A stretch of DNA of 64,000 nt, taken from positions 1,445,001 to 1,509,000 of the forward strand of contig NC_087391.1 of the NCBI RefSeq assembly GCF_963675165.1. Reading direction: 5' to 3'. The notes below the pieces were generated by a model, which saw only the letters and a list, made by a program, of their open reading frames with translations, did not search any database and had not been told where the DNA came from. The position numbers and the translations under genes were made by a program. This DNA is from Halichondria panicea (lineage: Eukaryota > Porifera > Demospongiae > Suberitida > Halichondriidae). This document shows, piece after piece, positions 33,950 to 44,879 of this stretch (positions are counted from its first letter, which is position 1; every line of letters starts with the position of its first letter).

Positions 33950-35860
33950 AGTGTCATTCCAGAGCCATGATTGAAAAGCTGACTTAGTATATGTGGTATC
34001 CTTACGACATGGAACTAACATTATGATAAAGACTGCATGTGATTCCGTAAGTACTGTGTTGTGTTAGTCCTAGTGGTTTCATGTTCTTATTTAGTAATTT
34101 CTGTACTTTCTAGTGTATAAATAGCCTGTGTATTCAGAGTTTGAATTATTGAAGTTATCTCAGTATATATATAAAGGTTACTGGCAGTATTATAGTTTTC
34201 TTTCACATACATAGGTCGCATGCAGAAAGTTGTTGTGTACCTCTGTGACATCGTTATTCACTAATTATTTATGTAGCTAAATGTACCTTTGTAAGTTATG
34301 ATTGTCCCCCTATAATATACAAATGTCAGTGTGTGTAGTACATATATAATTATTGTGTGGGTATTTCAAAGTGAAAGTACTGCACAAAATATTAATGACA
34401 AATTCAGGTGATGTCATGCATTGTATAGTAATGGATTAATTAATAATGCCAGAATCACTGTATAAATGTATCAGCTTTCTCAGTTCTCACTACCCTGGAA
34501 TAAGCGGCTGCTGATATATATTACTGGCACTAGTCACTGCTTATAAAAACAGTTAATTTCATAGGCAAAAACGAAGTATACTGCACATAATTATACATAC
34601 AGAGTCTACCAGTACGTTGTTGTCGACGGCCTCCTTTTCTTAATTCCCTCCTTCTGTGCTGAATTCCCCCCACCCCACCTGACCTCATGCACTCCACTGG
34701 AATGCTGATCTGTATAACTCACAGTTTGCCTTAGTACCAATATATAATCATCTGAAATCATGAAATCTATCTAGTAAGGGCAGATCATAAATAAGATTGC
34801 TGTCAACCTATACAGTTAGCCAGAATATGAACATGAAGACTATAGCAAATTTTCTGCGTTTATTTGTTATGGAATGCCCTACATTCACCCTGCAATTAAT
34901 TACTAATAATTATATTATAGACTGCTATTGGCTGCCAGTACACAGTGAATATGTTATCATAATGGCTGTAATAAATTACACCTTTGAAGTTTTTTGGGAC
35001 CACTATCATAATGAAAGCACCGTGCATGGGTGCTGATGCCTCGGTGGAGGTGCCAAAGCTACATATAAACTAGCTTTTATACACACATTGATCATGATCA
35101 CAACATAATTTTATTTTGCTGCATGCAGAATCACAGGGAAACTCGGGTAATGATTGAAGATGATTGTTGTTAATGGTGCCAAAAATTCAAATGTAAAATT
35201 AATGGCTGCAAGTCAGTAGAGCCTTGCAGCTCTCTTCCCAGGGGTATGGAATAGGGGGCTCACCTCCCCCTTCCTTTTAAGAACCGACATAGACTAGAAC
35301 TGCCCTCGGTAGACTAGTACAAATCCAATACATGCACCCTTGATATCCATGGTACAACTATTTAATACATGTAGGTACCATTTCCTATTGCTGTTTTTGT
35401 GTGGAGTGCGGTGTATGTTGTACCCATGTGTCCTAGCGTGATTACTTCTATATAATTATAATTATATTAATTTGCATGTGTTACAATTAGCACGCTATAA
35501 GTAAATTAGTAGCACCTGATCCAATGTTCCAATCGAGCCCCACTAACCAGGTCATGTACAATTGCAATTTCACCATGCATGATGTTTGGAGTACCTACTT
35601 CATGCACACAAAGAACTGAAGGTTTTGGCACTGATCCAGCACTAGCTAATCGTGCATAACCTTTATAGTCTGCTTGCACTATAATTACGTTCTTCTGGTT
35701 TTGACACTGATAGACATTTCCTAAAAACACTAGAATAACCACATAATTATATCAATCAGATTGCAGTATTTTGTCTAGTTTTTAATAGGTTGTTTGTATA
35801 ATGTGCTCCTGTTGGTTACACAGCCAAAAATCCACGGGATCGTTTCATGACATATACGTA
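32434..35860 (+). repeat. Segmental duplication, copy B
   Basis: Direct repeat of 1-3460 at about 32.4 kb distance. The copy includes the 3' flank (33950-35860), in which I see no gene. Copy B has the whole 5' end of the gene, whereas copy A runs out of the window. Confidence 0.95.
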
Positions 35861-36411
35861 CGTAATGTATATAATAAAGGATTATAAGGAGAAGCATTGT
35901 AAAGTGTACACATGCATGGGGATGCAATTGCATTTAAAATATGCATTCATATAAATTATTGTGTGGTTTCATTGACATTAACATTAATTAAAATTAATTA
36001 TATATGTAAAACTGATCTGATTACTTGATGCTTTTTGGGATAATCGTTACAAAATCACATATTCTTACTGACAATAAAACAACACTGATAATTAATGAGA
36101 ACTATAAACTAAATAGTCAAGGTTAGGTTCGGTTCATAGTTTGAGATCTTGCAGTAAGAGACCAGTCATGTCCAATTAATTTTATCATCTGGAGAAGAAT
36201 GAAGGGGAAACAGTAATGGGCATACATGTACATAGGAAGAATTATTTCATGTACTGGCAATCTGCTATGATTACAATTTTGACATACTCCTATACCTTCA
36301 GCTAGCTACCACAGCACTATTAGTGTACAATGTGTAGGGTCATGAATAACTACAATCACCAAAGCCTTAGCATGCATATACAGTGTAAACACAGTGTCAA
36401 TATTATGACCC
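35861..36411. other. No gene seen
   Basis: AT-rich, non-repetitive sequence between the duplication edge and the SNF2-like fragment. Nothing supportable. Confidence 0.5.
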
Positions 36412-36544
36412 ACCCCTCGTCCCTCATCATGGTCAGTGGAGGCTGAGAGGTCCTGCTCCAGTTGCAGCTTGCTCTGTGCACACTGCATGGAGGATGCCCT
36501 CTTCCACTGTCCCATCACCCACCAGCCTCAGCACCATCACATCC
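36412..36544 (-). pseudogene. SNF2-helicase C-terminal exon fragment (SMARCAD1/Fun30-like)
   Basis: After a cataacag-type acceptor (catacag) the minus strand reads DVMVLRLVGDGTVEEGIL. Then, in another frame, it reads CAQSKLQLEQDLSAS. The order R-L-V-x-x-G-T-(V/I)-E-E-x-(I/M)-L-x-x-AQ-x-KL-x-LE-x-D is the conserved tail of SNF2-family helicase lobe 2, best matching SMARCAD1-like remodellers. Four extra bases near 36484-36490 break the frame. No other helicase exon is visible nearby, so it is an isolated remnant or carries a sequencing error. Confidence 0.55.
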
Positions 36545-36904
36545 CTGTATGCATTCATGCAGGGAGGGGGAAAATATAGAGTATGAACATATAGAACACC
36601 AACACACGATCACCCTATAGTCAGGAAAAACAATATTTATTGTATACTCACATTCTTTTTCAGTTCTGAACTCAGCAGAATCCCATCTCACAACAACAAT
36701 TAATGAACCATAATTATACGCGTATACCTTTATGTCGTTCTATATTAGGATAAAAAATATATAAATGTGTGTTCATGCAGACACCGAATCAAAATTATTC
36801 ATATGAAGTGAACATTATTAATCCGCAACGCAAAGGTGATGCAGTCGTTCGATACTTATACAATTGTGCATCAAAATTTGATTAAGCAATGTACCTTTGA
36901 ATAA

Positions 36905-37111
36905 AACTTATTCAAGAACTCAACGACCTCGTCCCTGATACAATGTCGTTTAATGTTGGCATTGTTGGGTAATTTGAAGGACAAGGGCAATCTAAGATAT
37001 GGTTGGTTGGACAAGAAAGATTCTTTTGACCATGTACAGAAAGTATTCGAGAGTGTGATGGACGAAAAGATATCGACAATCAGGGAGTATGTAAAAGAAA
37101 AGTATGAATGA
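36905..37111 (+). CDS. Open exon-like segment of unknown function (host gene of the transposon insertion?)
   Basis: The frame LALLGNLKDKGNLRYGWLDK, then SFDHVQKVFESVMDEKISTI and KEKYE-stop stays open from 36905. The composition is protein-like (charged, amphipathic). A competing frame reads SFNVGIVG, so a start or frameshift is uncertain. It lies about 800 bases before the membrane-anchored exon cut by the transposon and may belong to the same gene or a relative. Confidence 0.35.
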   Translation, partial: NLFKNSTTSSLIQCRLMLALLGNLKDKGNLRYGWLDKKDSFDHVQKVFESVMDEKISTIREYVKEKYE

Positions 37112-37521
37112 CAGGATAGAGAGGAAGAAGTGGTTCAAGGAAAAACATGGAACCAAGTGCGACACTCCTAAACTCCGCCTGTGGGCAAGAACCATTTGTG
37201 ATTTAAATAATCCCCCTGATCTTCCAGTGGTTTTCGTGGTTTGTTGTTTGGAACTAAACACTCTAGATTGTTCTTTGCTGACCATATACCTATTCTAGAT
37301 TGTTCTTTTGCTGACGGCATACTTGTTTTTTTGCTGACTGTGCATAATTTTGTTGTTAGTAATTATAAGTGTGCTGTTTTGTTGTGATTCGATTACCTCT
37401 TCACTGACATTGGTGTACATATTCATCCCATTCAAGCGTGCTGTGCAATCAATATCTCTGTCGAGTCATCGAATTGATGACACAAACCTCCTGAGAGCTC
37501 TTGACAATGCAGGGGATGCAG

Positions 37522-37666
37522 TACCAATTTTTGTTTCTCTGGGGAAACATTTTCAAGAAGCGACAGGGAAGAGATTGATAAAAAAGTTTCAGACATTCTG
37601 ACTGAGAACAACATTAACATCAATATATGCAATTTCAACGCACATATACCATCGTTTGCATTGAAG
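37522..37666 (+). CDS. Probable exon of the transposon-interrupted host gene
   Basis: It is bounded by a gatgcag acceptor and a gttaat donor. The frame reads TNFCFSGETFSRSDREEIDK, KVSDILTENNININICNFNA and HIPSFALK. The composition is protein-like with no recognised domain. Phase continuity with the exon at 37894 is not established. Confidence 0.4.
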
Positions 37667-37893
37667 GTTAATATGCCATTTCATTTTATGCATGTCATAA
37701 TTATGTCCTTCAATACATGTATGATTAGTCATAATTATGTCCTTCAATATATACATGTCATCTATCTTTTCCAGCTTGCAGACCTTACTGCAGTTAGGTC
37801 CATCTCATGACGAAATATGGGACTATTTTGTGACAAAAATCCTTCCAGTTGTGGCACATTAGCAAATTGAAAAAGTGGTACAGACTGAGCTCA

Positions 37894-38078
37894 CCTATAC
37901 TCTATAGGAGCAAGTGGAGTAGCTGCTATCATAACTCTTTTAGTTTCTGGTATTCTGGAGCAGCTTGTGTCTTCGGATGCAAATCTGATTCTCACCACCA
38001 GACACATATTTGAACCAGTCAAACAAGGTTTAATTGAAGGATTTACCAAATTGAGTAATAGCCACTCTGAAGGACTTA
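37894..38078 (+). pseudogene. 5' part of a membrane-anchored host gene exon, cut by the pogo-type transposon
   Basis: The frame reads LYSIGASGVAAIITLLVSGI (hydrophobic, a membrane helix), then HIFEPVKQGLIEGFTKLSNS and HSEGL, up to the TA at 38077-38078. Removing 38079-44622 joins this exactly to 44623-44765 in the same frame. The short repeat T-x-L-x-x-(S/N)-H-x-(E/D)-(G/L) recurs on both sides and in relatives at 56.2 and 63.9 kb. The function is unknown. It appears to be a small repeat-plus-transmembrane protein family. Confidence 0.7.
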
Positions 38079-38642
38079 GAGTAATCAATCGAATATCGGG
38101 CGGCACCTATTTCCGGACACGGCCACGCCTAACTAGAGAACAGCTGTGATCATTTATTGCCAGCAGTACATAGCAGGGGCCCCTACTAACCTGGACACAA
38201 AATTTCGAGTCGTATCATTAGTCGTAGTAGAAGCAAGAGCTCTTGAAACGCAAAATACGGACATACGCATGATCATCCAATCTGTTGTATTCTCGTTTAG
38301 CCACTGCAGAGACCTCTTGTAAAGAGCAAACAGAACGATAAGTATACCTAAAGAAAGATAGACTACTGTGCTATACAAACAGCATCTAAACAAAACTCTT
38401 GGTGCTATACAAATTACACAGTTCAAGTAATCGTTGTAGTGAAGGTTAAAGTGCGGACATCTTCTCTTCCATTGCTGCCTCCCTGATCACACTACCTCAG
38501 CAGATCAATTTCAAACACGTGGATGGATTAAAGTTAGCTGATGAACGTGTGCATGTGAAGGGCTCTGTACTGGACCTTTAGCTTGCTTTGAAATTTGTGA
38601 GTTACACTTACTTGGTTGTAATGTTTTTGTACACAGTGTGTA
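38079..38642 (+). repeat. Left terminal inverted repeat of the pogo-type element
   Basis: 564 bp, mirrored at 44057-44620. The one difference I noticed is cgcctaac versus cacctaac near 38127. A 90-codon open frame runs in each repeat with identical translation. This reflects repeat identity and does not support a gene. Confidence 0.92.
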
Positions 38643-38654
38643 TGATTAAACTGT

Positions 38655-38733
38655 TACATGAACCTGAGACTTTCTGAATAATAGTCAGATGCTCTTACTA
38701 CTGAGCTACCAGAGCTCTTAGGCATTGGAACGG
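38655..38733 (-). ncRNA. tRNA-like sequence with intact D and anticodon arms
   Basis: On the minus strand ctggtagctcagtagtaagagc gives a perfect four-base-pair D arm and A-box. tctgactattattcaga gives a perfect five-base-pair anticodon stem with a seven-base loop (anticodon positions ATT). Then ggttcatgtaac is a weak B-box whose stem does not close, and the acceptor stem is poor. A tRNA pseudogene or SINE head fits. It sits immediately inside the left terminal repeat only. Confidence 0.5.
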
Positions 38734-39041
38734 AGAATATAATTTCAAATTCAAGCCTAGAGCTTTGTAATAGGCCATATGTGTAGTTTAGCCTGTAAAG
38801 GGGCATGTGATTGGCATGCCAGCACACCTAAGGCCAGGCACGTGTGTAAAAGTATGCCCCTTGAATAGAAATATAGTGCTAGCTATTCTGCACATACATT
38901 TAAACGTACATAGTCTCATGCCCAGCCACTTTACCTGTGGTAGGCTAATTGCAAGAACCTGCTGTTGTGGGTATAAGGCACAGGATACAAAGTATTCCTT
39001 TGGTTTTTAATATGCATATTTTTGTTGTTTGCAGTTGTTTG

Positions 39042-42000
39042 ATGGCTCAGCTCAGCTTGAATGACCGTGTGTTTGTCGCACGAAGAACTTTTACTCTCTC
39101 GCCACCGCGATCGTCTTATATACCCACAGTTGCGAAACGACCAACCTCTTACAAGTCATGGACTGAAAGTACCCTCTATAAAGCATACTTAGCACATATT
39201 GAAGATGGGCTCTCAGTACGAGATGCTGCCGAGGCATATGGAGTACCTAAGTCAACTCTTCAGGATCGCGTCAGTGGACGAGTTAAGTTTGGGGCGAGAA
39301 GTGGCCCACCAAAGCTCCTCACTGATGAGGAAGAGAATGAACTTGTTAGTTTTCTCTGTGGTTGTGCATCAATGGGCTATGCAAAATCCAAACAGGAAGT
39401 TTTGGCACTGGTTCGTAACATTGTTCAAACAAAAGGACTTCGAACTGCCGTAGTCACTGATGGGTGGTGGACCTCGTTTAAGAAGAGGCATGGTGAACTA
39501 GCTGTACGTGCTGCAGAGCCATTATCATACTCAAGGGCTGTAGCAAGTTCTCCCCAAGTAATTTCTTGCTATTATGACTTGTTGGAGCAGACGCTGACAG
39601 AGAATGATTTACTCGATTGCCCATCCCAAATCTACAACATGGACGAAACAGGCATGCCCCTCGACCCTGCACCTCCAAAAATCATCACTGTCAGAGGTGT
39701 AAAACACCCAATAAAAATCTCAACCGGAAATAAAGCACAGCTTACATGTGTTTCAGCTGTCAGTGCAACAGGTCAAATCATTCCTCCTATGATTATATTT
39801 GACAGAATGAACATTAAAACAGCTTGGACTTATGGAGAAGTACCAGGAACTAGGTATGGAACATCAAAAAATGGATGGATTGATAGTGTGTTGTTTGAAG
39901 ACTGGTTTAAGTGCCAATTTTTGCCTAATGCATCTCCAGTGCGTCCTGTGTTGTTAATAATGGATGGCCATTCTACCCATTACCAGCCGAGTACTGTGAG
40001 ACTTGCAGCTTCGGAGCAGGTAATACTCTTCTGTCTCCCGCCGAATACAACGCATTTAACACAACCCCTTGATAAGGGCTGTTTTGGGCCACTGAAGCGT
40101 GCCTGGAGGAAGGAATGTCATAGTTATATGGCACAAAGTGGTGGAAAAATGGTGACCCGATACGAGTTTTCTCGGCTGTTCAACAAAGCATGGTTTGCAT
40201 CAATGACCCCAGCTAATGCCATAAGTGGATTTCGATGCACAGGCATAGTCCCTTTTAATCGAGAGGCAATTAGGCTACCTGTTGCTGATTTTAAGGATCG
40301 GGTTTCAAGCTTAGCACAGGAAACAGGCCTTAATTTCATACCACTCTACAACTGCAGTCCATCAAGATCTATACATCTACATGATGCAAGTGTTGAAGAA
40401 ACAGACTCTTCTGATGGTGACTCCCCTGCTAAGAGTCCTGCTAAAAACAGCTGTGTTCTACGACAGACTGCTGTTACGAAATGTCTTTCTGCAGTGACGG
40501 TGCCTGAGTTGCACACCCAACAAGCTAAGCCAGTTGGCAGTGGACGGGTGCTAACAAGTTCTGAAAATCTGAAGATTATTAACCAAAAGGAACAAATGAA
40601 GCTTGAGAAGGAACTTAAGAAGAAACAAGCTCAGCAGAAGAGACTTCAGAAGCAAGAAGCAAAGAAACAGAAACAGAAGCAAACTCTCACACCCGCAAGG
40701 TTGCCCAAAGAATCGACTAACTGTGAGTCAAAGTACTGTTATGTTTGGTCGTATAATTATAGCTTATAATTATTTATGCAGCTGTTCCTGAGAGTGATGT
40801 TGTCTTCACCGACAACGAGTGGGACCGTTTTGAAACGAGGCTGCTTGAAGGCTATGATCTTGCACCAAAGGGAAGGTATAAACTATGGCTTGAAATGTAT
40901 CATCCACAAGGTGGGTTTTGTGTGTTACATGTGGAACGTTACATTCGTTCTCTAGAGTGTACACGTACTGTACACACATTTTTGTTTCATACATGTAGCT
41001 GGTGGTACCTGTAACAAACAAACTGACGAGCGTGAGTCGGATTTAGAAGTGTCTCCTCAACCAGGTACTTACATGTACAATACACTTCATTATACACTTT
41101 ACGTAATATTTGTTTCCTGCTTTTGAAGATGCTGATGATTCAGAAGGTAGAAGATCGTTCGGACCAGGTACATGTACATATTATATGTGCTGTATTGGAT
41201 TTGCGAACACAATAATGACTGGTTTTTTTTATTACTGTAGATGATTATTGTGATCCTATTGTGGATGCCCTTTTTGATAGTTGGTGCTATTCAGGAGATG
41301 AATCTATTGGACCAGGTAAAGAATATAATATGTACTCATGATACAGCGTGTTTGATTTTCACTCTGTAATACAGTTGTGTACCCTATAATAACATGCTGC
41401 TTTGTTCAGATCGTGAAACAGAGTCTGTGCCTGATACTACTGGCAGTTGTCTGCCGAGAGCTGGTGAGCTACAATGTAAATGTTTGCTGTACTATAATTG
41501 TACAAAGTTACATAATTAATTTATACAGTATGTTTATTAGAAACTTTTTTATTTCAGGCTCACAGGAAGTTACTCCACCTGTTCCTGGGAACAGTCAAGG
41601 TATATCTCACACATGAATATGTGAATGAGTGTGCATACATGTACCATATACAGGTACAGTTGCATACATGATAAGCCAACATGATTCACACAGATCCGTT
41701 ATCAGTAAAGAGCTGTAAATATACTCTTAGGAGTTCAAGGAAAACTGGTAAATTATTGGGTAGTTTTTGGAAAGTTCATTTTGCGCCATTTTAGTCTCGC
41801 AGAAAGTTTCACCACCTGGTCCTGTGAACAGTACAGAGTCTGTGTCCAACAAGAAGCTTCCCCCTCTTGGGCGCCCACGGAAAACTGGTACAGTATGTTT
41901 TGTATAATTTTACTGTGAGGGGACAAACTTATAAATTTCATTTTTGCGTAGTCTCCCAGAAGGTTACTCCACCCATTAAAATAACTGTAAATAGTCAAGG

Positions 42001-43934
42001 TGTTTAAAAAATACATGCAGACGTTGTGGCTTTGAAAATTAACGTCTAATTAATTTATTTAGGAGCTGAGAATAGTGGGTCAAGAGTTGAGGGTATATGT
42101 ACATTTGATTTGTACTTACATGTAACCATTAGGCACTAAAATTTAATGGTACATAATCGCTACATGTACTTGTATAGCATGATCACATGTACTAGCTACA
42201 TGTACGTGTATATGGATCGTACAGTGTAATAATAATGTTAACTATTGGATCATAATAGTAACCTTTACTGGATCATAATAATAACTATTTGCATATTAAT
42301 AACTTTATTATGATACAATAGTTTATACGTTATTATTACAATCCAATGGTTGCGTTATTATTACGATCCAATGGTTGCGTTATTATTACGATCCAATAGT
42401 TAACGTTATTATTACACTGTGCGATCCAATTAAATGCATACATGTAGGTGACCTTCATGTTTTATAATTGTCACAGAGCCTGTGTCAGCTGCTGCGAAGA
42501 AAAATGGCAGTCTCATCAGTCAAGGTCCAGACAGCAAGAAACGCCCTGTTAGGTGCCCAAGGAAAACTGGTATGTTGTATAATTATGCTGTAAGCCTGTG
42601 GGACAAACTTATAAACTTTCATTTTGCTTCTTTTTAGTCTCCCGGAAGGTTACTCTACCTGTTACAGCAACTGTGAACAGTCAAGGTGTTTAAAAATACA
42701 TGCAGACATTGTGGCTTTGGAAATAATTATTAAGGTGTCTCGTTTATTTATTTAGGAGCTGAGAATACTGGATCACAGGAAGTTGAAGGTATATTATACC
42801 ATCATTAGGCACTAAATGGTTCATGATCGCTACTTGGTGTAGCATGATCCAACCTACAGACATGTAGTAGTTAATTATAAATGCGTTAATTGTCACAGAG
42901 CCTGTGTCAGCTACTGCGAAGAAAAATGGCAGGCTCATCAGTCAAGGTCCAGACAGCAAGAAAGGCCCTGTTGGCCGCCCGAAGAAAACGGGTATGTTGT
43001 ATAAATATGCTGTGAGGGGACAAACTTATAACTTTTCATTTTGCTTCTCTTTAGTCTCCCGGAAGGTTACTCCACCCGTTACAGTAACCGGGAATAGTCA
43101 AGGTGTTTAAAAAATACATGCAGACATTGTGGCTTTGAAAATTAACGTCTAATTAATTTATTTAGGAGCTGAGAATAGTGGGTCAAGATCACAGGAAGTT
43201 AAAGGTAAACCAGTAAGTTGTATACACTGTTCCATTTTTGTCTCAATAATGGAGGTAAATATGCACCACACTGTCTGCACCTAGCCTCACGTCATGTGCT
43301 TACTGTCTGGTTATTGTACATAATGTAAATTTATGATCTTTGCAGAGCCTGTGTCAGTTACACACTGTAGTACTGCTGGTCATGCAACGAGAACTGGTAA
43401 GCTACAGTTAATTTAGAATAGTAGTACACACTTACTTATAAGTTTTACATGTATACACCTTTATATTTGTTTTCTTAAAATTAGTGCTGCGGAGGGTTTC
43501 TCCACTTTGTCCTATGAACACTCGAGGTATTACACACACACACACTCATGACATTGAGCTCTACAGTTATACAAATCATTTTCTCTCAGAGTCTGTGGCT
43601 ATCAACAAGCACAATGTTGGGCGTCCAAGGAAGACTAGTAAGTTGTGAGAAAGTAACGTATATATTAGAAACTTGATATTGCTCCATATTTCAGTCTCGC
43701 AGAAGGTTACTAAAACTGGTGTTGTGAGCAGTCAAGGTATTCCCTTCACACTTGTATGCACCCATTGTCATTAAAGTTAATGTTTCTTGTGTAGGTCTGT
43801 GCATCAGCCGTAGGTGCACTAATGCTGATAGTGGTGATTGGGTGAAGTGTGACAATTGTGGGCAATGGTATCACTGTGAATGTGTGGGAATTGTTATAGA
43901 AAATGCCAAAGAAATCCGTTTTGAATGCTGTTAG
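39042..43934 (+). CDS. Pogo/Tigger-like transposase with C-terminal exon-cassette extension and PHD finger
   Basis: The start is taken as the ATG at 39042 (MAQLSLNDRV) just after a gtttgcag acceptor. The large first coding exon (39042-40722) holds a psq-type helix-turn-helix (DGLSVRDAAEAYGVPKSTLQ), a CENP-B-type GWWTSFKKRH, and the DDE core: D201 in YNMDETG, D308 in LIMDGHSTH, D344 in QPLDKGCFGPLK. It ends in a Lys/Gln-rich coiled coil. Exon 2 (40782-40910) reads VPESDVVFTDNEWDRFETRL. At least 15 short phase-1 exons follow, then a terminal PHD-like exon. The transposase binds terminal repeats and cuts at TA. The PHD and AT-hook-like tail could steer it to chromatin (inference). No stops or frameshifts disturb the DDE exon, so it may be active. 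Confidence 0.88.
40975..43740 (+). other. Tandem exon-cassette array in the transposase gene (AT-hook-like motifs)
   Basis: Short phase-1 exons repeat in a fixed order. Type 1 is VSQKVTPPV...NSQ (near 41800, 41950, 42640, 43055, 43695). Type 2 is GAENSGS...E (42060, 42755, 43165). Type 3 is EPVSA-KKNG...SKK-PVGRPRKTG (41840 variant, 42475, 42897, 43593 variant). Introns of equivalent position are also alike (for example gtgtttaaaaatacatgcagac after each type 1 exon), which shows that exon plus intron blocks were duplicated. GRPRK/GRPKK is the AT-hook core that binds the minor groove of AT-rich DNA. One type 3 copy has RCPRK in place of GRPRK. All-phase-1 borders let cassettes be gained or lost without frameshift. 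Confidence 0.75.
42212..42432. mobile_element. Foldback MITE inside a transposase-gene intron
   Basis: The ends acagtgtaataataatgttaactattggatc and their inverse (ttaacgttattattacactgt) bound about 220 bp of internally repeated gatccaatagttaacg words. It is an element nested within the pogo-type transposon. Confidence 0.75.
43795..43934 (+). CDS. Terminal exon of the transposase gene: PHD-finger-like
   Basis: After ttgtgtag the frame reads LCISRRCTNADSGDWVKCDN, CGQWYHCECVGI and ends FECC-stop. The C-x-C, W(V)-x-CD-x-C, W-x-H-C and final cysteines follow the C4HC3 PHD pattern, with the last pair compressed. PHD fingers read histone H3 tails. Its presence at the end of a transposase suggests chromatin targeting of integration (inference). 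Confidence 0.75.
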
Positions 43935-44056
43935 ATCTATTTTTTTGTGAATCATTTTGCAGTATTGTGTTATATAACTGTTTATTAGTTTTATAATTTT
44001 TCATTAGTCATGTGTTTTTCATTAGTCATGTGATGTTTGGTATGATTGGTAGAGTC

Positions 44057-44620
44057 TACACACTGTGTACAAAAACATTACAACCAAGTAAGTGTAACTC
44101 ACAAATTTCAAAGCAAGCTAAAGGTCCAGTACAGAGCCCTTCACATGCACACGTTCATCAGCTAACTTTAATCCATCCACGTGTTTGAAATTGATCTGCT
44201 GAGGTAGTGTGATCAGGGAGGCAGCAATGGAAGAGAAGATGTCCGCACTTTAACCTTCACTACAACGATTACTTGAACTGTGTAATTTGTATAGCACCAA
44301 GAGTTTTGTTTAGATGCTGTTTGTATAGCACAGTAGTCTATCTTTCTTTAGGTATACTTATCGTTCTGTTTGCTCTTTACAAGAGGTCTCTGCAGTGGCT
44401 AAACGAGAATACAACAGATTGGATGATCATGCGTATGTCCGTATTTTGCGTTTCAAGAGCTCTTGCTTCTACTACGACTAATGATACGACTCGAAATTTT
44501 GTGTCCAGGTTAGTAGGGGCCCCTGCTATGTACTGCTGGCAATAAATGATCACAGCTGTTCTCTAGTTAGGTGTGGCCGTGTCCGGAAATAGGTGCCGCC
44601 CGATATTCGATTGATTACTC
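44057..44620 (-). repeat. Right terminal inverted repeat of the pogo-type element
   Basis: Complement of 38079-38642, same length. It is followed directly by TA and the second half of the host exon. Confidence 0.92.
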
Positions 44621-44622
44621 TA

Positions 44623-44765
44623 CCAAATTGAGTAAAAGCCACTCTGACCTGGGAGTATACGTAGGAATTGGAATGGGGATTGTCGGCGTCTGTGCGGCTA
44701 TCGGCCTTATCTCAATTGCCGGTGCTATACATATACACGCACACGTCGACCATCATAGTAGGTGA
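44623..44765 (+). pseudogene. 3' part of the interrupted host exon
   Basis: It reads TKLSKSHSDL, then a glycine-rich membrane helix (GVYVGIGMGIVGVCAAIGLI) and HIHAHVDHHSR-stop. It is in frame with the part before the transposon once the element and one TA are removed. The helix resembles the one at the end of the window (GLRVALGIGLGLLCL). Confidence 0.7.
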
Positions 44766-44879
44766 ATGTAATTTGTATTCCATTATGTGTACGTCTAATG
44801 TCAGTGTGTACTGTACCAAAGTGGAAATTGATAGTATTCATCAGCGGTAGATCCAAGGGCCTAGGGGTGATCCAAGGGA

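Larger units (their letters stand above)
38077..44622 (+). mobile_element. Pogo/Tigger-type DNA transposon, 6.5 kb, with 564-bp terminal inverted repeats
   Basis: The element body is 38079-44620, flanked by TA on both sides. The ends read GAGTAATCAATCGAATATCG and its complement. The inverted repeats (38079-38642 and 44057-44620) are the same length, and I found only about one mismatch. It encodes a DDE transposase with a long spliced C-terminal extension. TA target duplication and a CENP-B/pogo-type transposase place it in the Tc1/mariner-pogo group. Terminal repeats this long are unusual there. The near-identity of the repeats implies recent insertion. Confidence 0.92.

Noticed and set aside
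36122-36160. Possible tRNA-like ggttaggttcggttcata
   Set aside because: No A-box or cloverleaf can be drawn around it.
38154-38426. 90-codon frame in the left terminal repeat, identical to one at 44273-44545
   Set aside because: Identity follows from the inverted repeats; there is no domain and no codon-level evidence of selection.
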